Source: Massilia sp. W12
GTDB lineage: Bacteria > Pseudomonadota > Gammaproteobacteria > Burkholderiales > Burkholderiaceae_D
Direction: 5' to 3'
NCBI RefSeq assembly: GCF_037300705.1
Contig: NZ_CP147776.1
Coordinates: 2,170,001 to 2,234,000 of the forward strand
Length of the DNA: 64,000 bases
Shown here piece after piece: positions 28,004-36,689 of the stretch; position 1 is the stretch's first letter; every line of letters begins with the position of its first letter. The position numbers and the translations under genes were made by a program. Under the pieces are notes generated by a model. It saw only the letters and a program-made list of their open reading frames with translations, was not told the origin of the DNA and made no database searches.

Positions 28004-28030
28004 TAAAGTTCGCAAGAACACAGACGTTAA
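28004..28030 (+). promoter_or_regulatory. Candidate FliA (sigma-28) promoter of the octapeptide-repeat gene
   Basis: It reads TAAAGTTC, 11 bases, GACGTTAA: 7/8 in the -35 and 6/8 in the -10 against TAAAGTTT-N11-GCCGATAA, with exact spacing. It ends 146 bases upstream of the ATG at 28177 on the same strand. Confidence 0.55.
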
Positions 28031-28176
28031 GAAGGCAAGCGCAGTCTCGGCTGAAGTTGTGAAGGCAGCGGCAGCAAGAGTATTCGGTAGGGCGGTGAGC
28101 CGGGAAGTGAGTAAGGACCGTTTCCTGTAGCCCCTTGTTAAACGGGAACTATCTAGTAGTACCAAGGAGAAGAAAA

Positions 28177-31100
28177 ATGGCCTCAATCTTGGATGGGATG
28201 ACAACATCACAGATCGCCGAGCTGACCACCGCCCAGATCGCAGCTCTGGGTACGAGCGATTATGCAACGATGTCCACCAGTCAGGTCGGTGCACTGACCA
28301 CAACCCAGATCACAGCAATAAAAACAGCACAGATTGCGGCGCTTTCCAGCGCAGGGATTTCCGCGCTGACCACCTCGCACATTGATGTGCTCTCCACCAG
28401 TCAAGTGAATGCCTTCCGCACCAGCCAGCTGGCCAGCATGGGCACTTCGCAAGTGGTGGCGATCACAACCACCGATCTGGCCTCGATGCGGACATCGCAA
28501 ATCGTCGCCCTCGGCACAACCAATATCGCCGAACTGGGCACCTCGCAAATCAGCGCGCTGACCACCAGCCAGACAGCGAACCTGACCACAGGTCAAGTCA
28601 ACGCCCTGGGCACCACGCAAATTGAAGCGATGGATACGGCAGATGTGGCAGCCTTGCGCTCGGCGCAGGTGGCGGCGCTGGGAACCAGCGCCGTTTCCAC
28701 GTTTACCACCAGCCAATTCCAGGCATTGAGCACCAACGCTGTCGCGAATATGGGCACCAGCAATGTGGCGGCGCTGACCACCACACAGATTGACGCCATC
28801 CTGACCCGTCAATTAGCGGCCTTGACCACCGCCAGCGTGTCCAATCTCGGCACCTCACAATTAGTGGCCATCAACTCCGGCGCCATTGCCGCCTTGACCA
28901 CCGCACAATCCGCAGCCTTGGGTTCGACCCAGGTTGAAGCACTGACCACTGCCCAGATCGCAGCGATGGAAACTGCCGACATGGCAGCCGTGAATTCGAG
29001 CGGCATCGCCGCCCTGGGCACCAGCCAAATCGATGTCATGACCACGGCGCAGACAGCCAATCTGCGCACGGCGCAATTGACCGCCCTGGGCACCACGGCA
29101 ATCGCCGCAGTCACCACCTCCAATTTTATGGTGTTGGGCACCACGGCAATCGCCGCCCTGGGCACCAGCGCAGTCGCTGCGCTGACCACCTCGCAAATGG
29201 AAGTGATGAAGACATCGCAATTTGCTGCGATGCGGACTTCGCAAATCGTCGAATTGGGCACCAGTCAGTTTGCCGCAGTCGGCACATCAAATATCGCCGC
29301 GATACGCACGGCGCAGATTGCGGCGTTGGGCACAACAGTTGTTGAGAGTTTGTCAACGAGTCAAATAGCGGCGCTGACGACAGGTGCGATAGCGAGTATG
29401 GGAACATCCAATGCGGCGGCGCTTGGCACCACGCAAGTTGATGCATTACTCACCCGGCAGGTGGCTGCGTTTACGACGAGTCAGTTATCAAACCTGGGAA
29501 CTTCCGCTGTCGCCGCCATCACCACTGGCGGCATTGCCGCTTTCACGACTGCGCAGGCTGCCGCACTCACCACCTCCCAGGTGGAAGCGCTGACCACCTC
29601 GCAAGTCGGGGCGATGGAAACCGCCGATTTTGCTGCGCTGAACACATCCAATATCGCCGCGCTGACCACATCGCAGATTGATGTGCTGACCACGGCGCAA
29701 GTGGCGAATATGCGCACCTCGCAAGTGGTGGCGCTGGAAACCTCGGATCTGGTGGCGCTGTCCACTTCCAACGTGGCCGAAATCAGAACCACCGGCCTGG
29801 CGGCGATGGGCACCACGCAGGTGGTGGAATTGACCACCAGCCAGATTGCCGCTTTGCGCAGCTCGCAAGTGGCGGCGATGACCACTACCCAGGTGTCCTC
29901 GCTTGGCACCTCGCAAATGGCGGCGATGGAAACCACCGATGTGGCGGCCTTGCGCACCGCGCAAGTCGCCGCGCTCGGCTCTTCTGCAGTCGCCGCGCTT
30001 GACACCAGTCAAATCACGGCCTTCGGCTCCAGCAGCATCGCAGCCCTGTCCACCACCAGCGTGGCAGCCCTGGGCACGACTCAGATTGACTCGATGCTGA
30101 CGCGCCATGTGGCGGCCTTCACCACCTCGCAAATCACCTCGCTGGGCACCACGCAATTTACCGCGATTGGCACCACCGCGATCAGCGCCTTGCGCACAGC
30201 GCAAATCGCCGCCCTCGGCACCACGGTGGTCGAAGCGATGACTTCGAGCCAGTTTGGCGCACTGTCCACCAGCGGCCTGGCCGCGATGGGCACCAGTAAT
30301 GTGGCGGTGTTGGGCACCACGCAAGTGGATGCGATGACGACTGCGCAGGCAGCCGGCTTGCGCACCGCGCAAATCGCCGCGCTCGGCACCTCGGCGGTGC
30401 AGGGTTTGTCCACCTCCAATCTGAGCGCCTTGCGCAGCAGCCAGGTCGCCGCCTTGGGCACGACTGCGGTGGAAGCGTTGACTACCAGCCAGATCGGTTC
30501 GCTGCGCAGCTCGCACATCGCTGGCATGACCACCGGTCAGATCGCCGCCCTGGGCACTACGCAGTTGGTGGAAATCAACACATCCGGCATCGCCGCGCTG
30601 CGCACCGCGCAAGTGGCTGCGCTGGGCACCACGGCGGTCGAAGCGCTGACCACCACCCAGATTCAGGCGCTCACTACCGGGGCTATCGCAGCACTCGGCA
30701 CCAGCAATGTGGCGGCTTTGGGCACGACCCAGATCGATGCCTTGCTGACCCGTCAGGTGGCGGCTTTGACCACAGCTGAATTGAGCAACCTTGGCACCTC
30801 GGCAGTGGCGGCGATCCAAACCTCGGGTGTGGCAGCCTTGACCACTGCGCAGGCGGCAGCGCTGACCACCAGCCAGGTCGAAGCCTTGACCACCAGCCAG
30901 GTGATGGCGATGGAAACGGCAGACTTTGCCGCCCTGGGCACCTCGAATATCGCAGCCTTGGGCACCAGCCAGTACGATGTGCTGACCACGGCCCAGGTGG
31001 CGAATATGCGCAGCGCGCAAGTGGCGGCGTTGGAAACCTCGGATCTGGTGGCGATCTCCACCACGAATCTGGCGGAAATGCGCACCAGCAACCTGATTGT

Positions 31101-34100
31101 GCTGGGCACTACAGCCTTTGTCGAACTGACTACCAGCCAGATTGGCGGCCTGCGCAGCTCGCAAGTGGCGGCGCTGTCCACCACCCAGCTCAATGTGCTG
31201 ACCACCAGTCAGGCGGTGTCGATGGAAACCACCGATGTCGCGGCCTTGCGCTCGACGCAGGTGGCGGTGCTCGGATCTTCTGCCGTGGCGGCGTTTGACA
31301 CCAGTCAGATCACAGCCTTGACCACCAGCGCTGTGGCGGCCTTGTCCACGACCAGCGTCTCCGGTCTGGCCACCACCCAAATCGACGCCTTGCTGACGCG
31401 TCAGGTGGCGGCTTTCACCACCACCCAGTTGACGACCCTGGGCACGACGCAATTCGCCGCGATCGGCACCAGCGCCATCAACGCCTTGCGCACCGCGCAA
31501 ATCGCCGCCCTCGGCACCTCGGTGGTCGAAGCCATGACTTCCAGCCAGTTTGGCGCACTGTCCACCAGCGGCCTGGCTGCGATGGGCACCACCAATGTGT
31601 CGGTGTTGGGCACCACTCAGGTGGATGTCATGACGACGGCGCAGGCAGCCGGCTTGCGCACTGCGCAAATCGCCGCGCTCGGCACCTCGGCGGTTGAAGG
31701 CTTGTCCACCTCCAACTTGAGCGCCTTGCGCAGCAGCCAGATTGCGGCCTTGGGCACCACCGCCGTGACCGCGCTGACTTCCAGCCAGATCGGTTCCTTG
31801 CGCAGCTCGCACATCGCCGGCATGACCACGGGTCAGATTGCCGCCCTGGGCACTTCGCAGCTGGTGGAAATCAACACATCCGGCATCGCCGCAATGCGCA
31901 CCGCGCAAGTGGCGGCCTTGGGCACCACGGCGGTCGGAGCGCTGAGCACTACGCAGATCCAGGCGCTCACCACAGCAGCTATCGTGGCGCTGGGCACCAG
32001 CAATGTGGCGGCCCTGGGCACGACGCAAGTCGATGCCTTCCTGACCCGTCATGTGGCGGCGCTGACCACTGCGGCATTGAGCAATATGGGCACCTCGGCT
32101 GTGGCCGCAATCCAGACCTCGGGTGTGGCGGCCTTGACCACGGCGCAGGCAGCCGCGCTGACCACCAGCCAGGTTGAAGCCTTGACCACCAGCCAGGTGA
32201 TGGCGGTGGAAACGGCGGACTTCGCGGCCTTGGGCACATCAAATGTGGCGGCGCTGACCACCTCGCAAGTCGATGTGCTGACCACGGCGCAAGTGGCGAA
32301 TATGCGCACCGCTCAGGTGTTTGCGCTGGAAACCTCGGATCTGGTGGCGCTCTCCACGGCCAATGTGGCGGCGCTTACCACCGCCGGCATCGCGGCCATG
32401 AGCACCACGCAAGTGGTTGAATTGACCACCAGTCAAATCGAAGGTATGCGGACTTCGCAAGTGGCGGCCATGACCACCACCCAGGTTTCCTCACTGGGCA
32501 CCTCGCAGATTGCGGTGATGGAAACCAGTGATGTGGCGGCCTTGCGCACCGCGCAGATCGCAGCTCTGGGCACTTCGGCGGTCTCGACTCTGGGCACCAG
32601 TCAGATTCAAGCACTGGGCACCAGCGCCACGGCGGCGATCACCACCTCCGGTATTGAGTCGCTTGGCACGACGCAGATTGAAGCCTTGTTGACGCGTCAG
32701 GTGGCGGCCTTCACCACCAGCCAATTCACCGCGCTGGGCACCAGCCAGGTGGTGGCGATAAGTACGGCCTCGATTGCAGCGCTGCGCACCGCGCAAGTGG
32801 CGGCCCTGGGCACCTCGGCGATCGAAGCCCTGACCACCTCGCAAATCCAGGTGATGACCACCGCCGCCTTCGCTGCGATGAACACCTCGGGTGTGGCGAC
32901 GCTCGGTTCGACCCAGGTTGATTCGATGACCAGCGCGCAACTGGCCGGTCTGCGCACCGCGCAAGTGGCGGCGCTGACCACCACGGCGGTGGCGGCAATC
33001 GCCACCAGCAGCCTGGCGGCGATGAGCTCGACCCAGATCAATGCGCTGGGCACCACCGCCTTCGTCGAACTGACCACCAGTCAGATCGAAGCGCTGCGCA
33101 GCTCGCAAGTGGCGGCGCTGTCCACCACCGCGATTGCAGCCTTGACCACCAGTCAGGCGGTCGCGCTGGAAACCATCGACCTGTTGGCGATGCGCACCTC
33201 GCAGATTGTGGCGATTGGCACCTCGGCGCTGTCGAACTTCACGACCAGCCAGATCGCGGCGATGTCCACCCGCCAGGTGGAAGCGCTGACCACGACGCAG
33301 ATTGCAAATCTGACCACAACCCAGATTTCCTACCTGCAGATGGGTACGCCGGTGGTGCTGGATGTGAACGGCGACGGGGTCATGACCAGCAGCATCTCCT
33401 CCGGCGTGCAGTTCGATCTGTTCGGCTCCGGTCAGGCAGTCGCCACCGGCTGGGTGGATAAGAACGACGGCTTGCTGGCGATGGATCGGGATGGCGACGG
33501 CATGATCAGCAGCGGTACTGAGTTGTTCGGCTCGGCCACCACCCTGTCCAACGGTCAGAAAGCGCATGACGGTTATCAAGCCTTGCGCGATCTGGATCAG
33601 AACAAGGATGGCGTGATCGATAAGAATGACGCCGCCTTCGAAGATCTGCGCGTCTGGGTCGATGGCAACGGCGACGGCGTCAGCCAGGCTGGTGAAGTCA
33701 AGAGCCTGGAAGCGATGGGCATCGCCAAGATCAACACCCATGCCGATAAGGCAGCGGTGAAGAACAACGGCAACTGGGTGGGCTTGACCTCAAGCTACGA
33801 AACGGTTGACGGTAAGAGCCATGCCACCGCCGACGTCTGGTTCGTGGCCGACAAGAACGGCAAGGCTGACACCTTGCGCGATCAGGTCAGCAGTCTGGCG
33901 CAAGGCATCAGCGGCTTCCAGGAAGCGCTCAAGGCCGGCGACACCGCCAAGCTCAATCAATTGCTGCAAGGCAGTGAAGTGAGCAAGACCCTGGCGGCCA
34001 ACCAGCTCAGCGTGGCGCAAATGGTGGATCTGCTCAAGCAGTTCGATGCCGGCAAGTCGCATCAACATGCTGCGGTGGATCTGGGTAATAAACACGAGCT

Positions 34101-34143
34101 TGATAACCCGTTCGCCAAAGGCATCCTGGGTATCAAACACTAA
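28177..34143 (+). CDS. Giant octapeptide-repeat protein, likely type I secretion cargo
   Basis: This 1,988-residue protein starts at ATG 28177, with AAGGAG 8 bases upstream (MASILDG...). From residue 9 to 1720 it consists only of octapeptides of the type G/T/R-T-S/T-Q-I/V-x-A-L/M, 214 in a row without an insertion or deletion. The last 268 residues form a calcium-binding-like C-terminal domain: PVVLDVNGDGVMTSS, FDLFGSG, GWVDKNDGLLAMDRDGDG, GTELFGSAT, LDQNKDGVIDKNDAAFEDLRVWVDGNGDGVSQAGE. This domain is known from RTX/hemolysin-type secreted proteins. There is no Sec signal, and an HlyB/HlyD pair lies downstream, so secretion by that system is likely. The function is unknown. The fold of the repeats (beta-solenoid or short-helix solenoid) cannot be decided by eye. 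It is very rich in Ser and Thr, hence a possible glycosylation target of the nearby cluster. Confidence 0.85.
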   Translation: MASILDGMTTSQIAELTTAQIAALGTSDYATMSTSQVGALTTTQITAIKTAQIAALSSAGISALTTSHIDVLSTSQVNAFRTSQLASMGTSQVVAITTTDLASMRTSQIVALGTTNIAELGTSQISALTTSQTANLTTGQVNALGTTQIEAMDTADVAALRSAQVAALGTSAVSTFTTSQFQALSTNAVANMGTSNVAALTTTQIDAILTRQLAALTTASVSNLGTSQLVAINSGAIAALTTAQSAALGSTQVEALTTAQIAAMETADMAAVNSSGIAALGTSQIDVMTTAQTANLRTAQLTALGTTAIAAVTTSNFMVLGTTAIAALGTSAVAALTTSQMEVMKTSQFAAMRTSQIVELGTSQFAAVGTSNIAAIRTAQIAALGTTVVESLSTSQIAALTTGAIASMGTSNAAALGTTQVDALLTRQVAAFTTSQLSNLGTSAVAAITTGGIAAFTTAQAAALTTSQVEALTTSQVGAMETADFAALNTSNIAALTTSQIDVLTTAQVANMRTSQVVALETSDLVALSTSNVAEIRTTGLAAMGTTQVVELTTSQIAALRSSQVAAMTTTQVSSLGTSQMAAMETTDVAALRTAQVAALGSSAVAALDTSQITAFGSSSIAALSTTSVAALGTTQIDSMLTRHVAAFTTSQITSLGTTQFTAIGTTAISALRTAQIAALGTTVVEAMTSSQFGALSTSGLAAMGTSNVAVLGTTQVDAMTTAQAAGLRTAQIAALGTSAVQGLSTSNLSALRSSQVAALGTTAVEALTTSQIGSLRSSHIAGMTTGQIAALGTTQLVEINTSGIAALRTAQVAALGTTAVEALTTTQIQALTTGAIAALGTSNVAALGTTQIDALLTRQVAALTTAELSNLGTSAVAAIQTSGVAALTTAQAAALTTSQVEALTTSQVMAMETADFAALGTSNIAALGTSQYDVLTTAQVANMRSAQVAALETSDLVAISTTNLAEMRTSNLIVLGTTAFVELTTSQIGGLRSSQVAALSTTQLNVLTTSQAVSMETTDVAALRSTQVAVLGSSAVAAFDTSQITALTTSAVAALSTTSVSGLATTQIDALLTRQVAAFTTTQLTTLGTTQFAAIGTSAINALRTAQIAALGTSVVEAMTSSQFGALSTSGLAAMGTTNVSVLGTTQVDVMTTAQAAGLRTAQIAALGTSAVEGLSTSNLSALRSSQIAALGTTAVTALTSSQIGSLRSSHIAGMTTGQIAALGTSQLVEINTSGIAAMRTAQVAALGTTAVGALSTTQIQALTTAAIVALGTSNVAALGTTQVDAFLTRHVAALTTAALSNMGTSAVAAIQTSGVAALTTAQAAALTTSQVEALTTSQVMAVETADFAALGTSNVAALTTSQVDVLTTAQVANMRTAQVFALETSDLVALSTANVAALTTAGIAAMSTTQVVELTTSQIEGMRTSQVAAMTTTQVSSLGTSQIAVMETSDVAALRTAQIAALGTSAVSTLGTSQIQALGTSATAAITTSGIESLGTTQIEALLTRQVAAFTTSQFTALGTSQVVAISTASIAALRTAQVAALGTSAIEALTTSQIQVMTTAAFAAMNTSGVATLGSTQVDSMTSAQLAGLRTAQVAALTTTAVAAIATSSLAAMSSTQINALGTTAFVELTTSQIEALRSSQVAALSTTAIAALTTSQAVALETIDLLAMRTSQIVAIGTSALSNFTTSQIAAMSTRQVEALTTTQIANLTTTQISYLQMGTPVVLDVNGDGVMTSSISSGVQFDLFGSGQAVATGWVDKNDGLLAMDRDGDGMISSGTELFGSATTLSNGQKAHDGYQALRDLDQNKDGVIDKNDAAFEDLRVWVDGNGDGVSQAGEVKSLEAMGIAKINTHADKAAVKNNGNWVGLTSSYETVDGKSHATADVWFVADKNGKADTLRDQVSSLAQGISGFQEALKAGDTAKLNQLLQGSEVSKTLAANQLSVAQMVDLLKQFDAGKSHQHAAVDLGNKHELDNPFAKGILGIKH
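28201..33336 (+). repeat. 214 in-frame octapeptide repeats with 648-bp and 1,296-bp higher-order periods
   Basis: The region is 5,136 bp, exactly 214 x 24. The marker octad with LTR-[QH]-[LV]-AA occurs at 28801, 29449, 30097, 30745, 31393, 32041 and 32689, every interval exactly 648 bp (27 octads). Units starting at 30097 and 31393 are nearly identical. Units at 29449, 30745 and 32041 form a second class. So the array alternates with a 1,296-bp period. Confidence 0.95.
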
Positions 34144-34190
34144 GGCATAAAGCGGTGCGGCTGCCAGGCTTCGGGCAGCCGTGACGGGTT

Positions 34191-34225
34191 GGCGGCGCTG
34201 TGCAAGCAGCGCCGCCTTTTTCTTT
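34191..34225 (+). terminator. Terminator after the octapeptide-repeat gene
   Basis: A perfect 10-bp stem GGCGGCGCTG / CAGCGCCGCC with loop TGCAAG is followed by TTTTTCTTTT. It lies 48 bases after the stop, and a second, weaker hairpin (CGGCTGCC/GGCAGCCG) precedes it. The downstream secretion genes therefore need their own promoter or read-through. Confidence 0.95.
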
Positions 34226-34544
34226 TGGAGCCGTCAAAAACGCAGCGCCCGGCCTTGCTGCGCAGAAATACCATGCTTTGTCCCATGTATTCCCATCTTT
34301 GCAAGCTTCAAAGCCCGGCTACACTGGAGCCAGATGATGCTAATGTAGTAACAATGTTGTGCCGCGCATACACAGCCATGATTTGCTGGGAAATGCGGCA
34401 AACAGCGGCGTCAGCCATGGCATACTGCAGCAGCAGGGCTTTTTGCAGGTGGCAGCAAAATGGCGCAGAAAATGTGCAAGGGTAAGCTTAGGCAGGCAAA
34501 GACGCATAACAGATAATGGGATGCAGCGACCAGGACAAGCAAGC
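34226..34544 (+). other. Leader region of the type I secretion genes
   Basis: This 319-bp stretch between the terminator and the ATP-binding exporter gene contains no supported gene. A weak sigma-70-like pair, TTGCAA (34299) and TACACT (34320), has a short 15-bp spacer; no FliA-type site was found. Confidence 0.4.
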
Positions 34545-36689
34545 ATGCAAGAGAAATTTCCACATACCGTCGTGCAATGTCTGACAGCGGTGGCGCAGCA
34601 CCATGGCTTGCAAATCAATCCTGAACGATTGATTGATGACTATGCCTTGCGCGCCGAAGAGCCGCAAGACGCGTTGATCTTGCGCATGGCGGCTGATATC
34701 GGCTTGAAAGCCAGCGTCACCCATTTGAGCTGGCAAGGCTTGCTCTCGCAACAGGGCGTGTTTCCTTTTTTAGCGCGCTTGCAAAATCAGCGCGCCGTGA
34801 TTGTGGTAGGGGTGCGCGGCGAGGGGGAACAGGCCAAAGTTGCGCTGCTTGATCCGCTGGAAAACGATGCCGGCATTATTTTGCTCTCGGAAGAGCAATT
34901 TTCCACCCAATGGAAAGGGCAGGTCATCTTCTTAAAGCGCAAACACGCGCTGACCGATCCGAATCAACCGTTTTCCCTGCGTTGGTTCATCCCGGAAATC
35001 CTGAAACAAAAAGCCGCCTTCCGCGATATTGCCTTAGCCGCCATCGCCATGCACTTTCTGGCCCTCTCTTCGCCGGTATTTTTCCAGCTGGTGATTGATA
35101 AAGTGCTGGTGCACCAAAGCCTGTCCACCCTGACTGTGCTGGGCGTGGGCGTGATTTTGGCGCTGGCGTTTGACGCCGGTTTCAGCTTTTTGCGCCAGAT
35201 ACTGACCTTGGCCGCCACTAATAAGATAGACATCCGCATCACGCGCCGCACTTTTTCCCACTTGCTCTCGCTGCCGATTGATTATTTTGAAACCAATACC
35301 GCTGGCGTCATTACGCGCCACATGCAGCAGCTGGAAAAAATCCGTAATTTCCTCACCGGGCGCCTGTTTTTCACCGGCCTGGATTGCACCGCCTTGCTGA
35401 TTTTCTTACCGATTCTGTTCAGCTATTCCGTCAAGCTGGCCATGATTGTGCTGTTTTTCACCCTCATCATCAGCATCATTGTGGCGCTGATGGTGCCGCC
35501 GTTTCAGCGCCGCTTAAATGATTTGTACTCCGCCGAAGGGCGCCGTCAGGCCATGCTGGTGGAAACCATACACGGCATGCGCACTGTGAAAGCGCTGGCC
35601 TTGGAGCCGGCCCAGCGCCGCGTCTGGGATCAGCGTTCCGCCGAAGCGATTCAAATGCATTACCGGGTCGGCCAGATCTCGATTACCGGCAGCTCGATCA
35701 CCGATTTTTTAGGCAAATTGCTGCCGGTGGTGATCATCATCATCGGCGCGCAGGACGTTTTCGAGCAAAACCTGACTGTCGGCGCCTTGATCGCGTTCCA
35801 GATGATCTCCGGGCGCGTTGTCTCGCCGCTGTTGCAAATCGTCAGCCTGGTGAATGAATATCAGGAAACCGCCTTATCCGTGCGCATGCTGGGCGAAGTC
35901 ATGAACCGCGCGCCCGAAGGACGCGCCGGGGCAGGGGGCTTGCGCCCGCAATTACAAGGCGAAATCAGCTTTGATGAAGTGACCTTCCGCTATCCAGGCG
36001 CCGCCAACAGCGCGTTAAACCGCGCCAGCTTCACCATCGGCGCCGGGCAAGTGGTGGGGATTGTCGGCAGAAGCGGCTCCGGCAAAACCACCGTCACCAA
36101 ATTGATCCAGGGCTTGTACGGCGTGCAGGAAGGCATTGTGCGTTTTGACGGGGTGGATGCGCGCGAAATTGAGCTGTCCCATTTGCGGCGGCAGGTCGGC
36201 GTGGTGCTGCAGGAAAATTTCCTCTTCCGTGGCACGGTGCGGGAAAACATTTGCGCCGCCAAGCCTGACGCCACCTTTGAAGAAATTGTGGCCGCCGCGC
36301 AAGCTGCTGGCGCCGATGAATTCATCGAACGCCTGGCGCAAGGTTACGACACCTTGCTGGAAGAAAACGCCTCGAACCTGTCCGGTGGGCAAAAACAGCG
36401 CTTATCCATTGCGCGCTCCTTGCTGGCCAAGCCGAGAATCTTGATTTTGGACGAAGCCGCCAGCGCGCTCGACCCTGAAAGCGAAGCGATTTTTATCCGC
36501 AATCTGTCAAAAATCGCGATTGGCCGCACCGTCGTCATGATTTCGCACCGCTTATCGACCTTAGTCAATGCCGACCGCATCCTGGTCATGCAATATGGGC
36601 GCTTGATGGACAGTGGCCGGCATGAAGAATTATTGCAGCGTTGTCAAACCTACCAACAGCTATGGAACCAGCAAACAAGCCACCTGTGA
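34545..36689 (+). CDS. Type I secretion ABC exporter (HlyB/LapB-like)
   Basis: This 714-residue inner-membrane exporter has three parts. The N-terminal C39-peptidase-like domain (residues 5-130) has no catalytic Cys: the position before CLTAVAQHHG reads HTVVQ, so it should recognise rather than cleave cargo. Six transmembrane segments follow (about 160-430). The nucleotide-binding domain has Walker A GRSGSGKTT, signature LSGGQKQR, Walker B ILILDEAAS and the H-loop MISHRLST. The ATG at 34545 is chosen for AGGA about 9 bases upstream; an ATG 8 codons earlier is possible. It is the natural exporter for the repeat protein upstream and perhaps for the Ig-repeat protein. The outer-membrane TolC-type partner is not in the window. 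Confidence 0.92.
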   Translation: MQEKFPHTVVQCLTAVAQHHGLQINPERLIDDYALRAEEPQDALILRMAADIGLKASVTHLSWQGLLSQQGVFPFLARLQNQRAVIVVGVRGEGEQAKVALLDPLENDAGIILLSEEQFSTQWKGQVIFLKRKHALTDPNQPFSLRWFIPEILKQKAAFRDIALAAIAMHFLALSSPVFFQLVIDKVLVHQSLSTLTVLGVGVILALAFDAGFSFLRQILTLAATNKIDIRITRRTFSHLLSLPIDYFETNTAGVITRHMQQLEKIRNFLTGRLFFTGLDCTALLIFLPILFSYSVKLAMIVLFFTLIISIIVALMVPPFQRRLNDLYSAEGRRQAMLVETIHGMRTVKALALEPAQRRVWDQRSAEAIQMHYRVGQISITGSSITDFLGKLLPVVIIIIGAQDVFEQNLTVGALIAFQMISGRVVSPLLQIVSLVNEYQETALSVRMLGEVMNRAPEGRAGAGGLRPQLQGEISFDEVTFRYPGAANSALNRASFTIGAGQVVGIVGRSGSGKTTVTKLIQGLYGVQEGIVRFDGVDAREIELSHLRRQVGVVLQENFLFRGTVRENICAAKPDATFEEIVAAAQAAGADEFIERLAQGYDTLLEENASNLSGGQKQRLSIARSLLAKPRILILDEAASALDPESEAIFIRNLSKIAIGRTVVMISHRLSTLVNADRILVMQYGRLMDSGRHEELLQRCQTYQQLWNQQTSHL

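Larger units (their letters stand above)
27536..28176. other. Intergenic region between divergent fliC and the octapeptide-repeat gene
   Basis: This 641-bp region, AT-rich in the middle, holds the fliC promoter (minus), a 20-bp palindrome, a 10-bp palindrome TTGTTAACAA (27958-27967) and a FliA-like promoter pointing right. It carries no convincing gene. One plus frame from about 27972 to the TAG at 28128 reads like protein (EVVKAAAARVFGRAVSREVSKDRFL) but has no start codon. Confidence 0.7.

Noticed and set aside
27972-28130. Plus-strand frame reading EVVKAAAARVFGRAVSREVSKDRFL before a TAG
   Set aside because: The frame has no ATG, GTG or TTG start after its upstream stop, and it overlaps the FliA-like promoter. 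At most a gene remnant; not supportable as a gene.
29488-32052. 854-codon open frame on the minus strand opposite the octapeptide-repeat gene
   Set aside because: It is a consequence of the 24-bp periodic sequence. The product (GGQGRHLRGAQ-type repeats) has no start signal and no domain.
28201-33336. CRISPR array
   Set aside because: The repeats are contiguous, in frame and coding, with no alternating unique spacers. The same holds for the 66-bp LRR units at 49345-50136.
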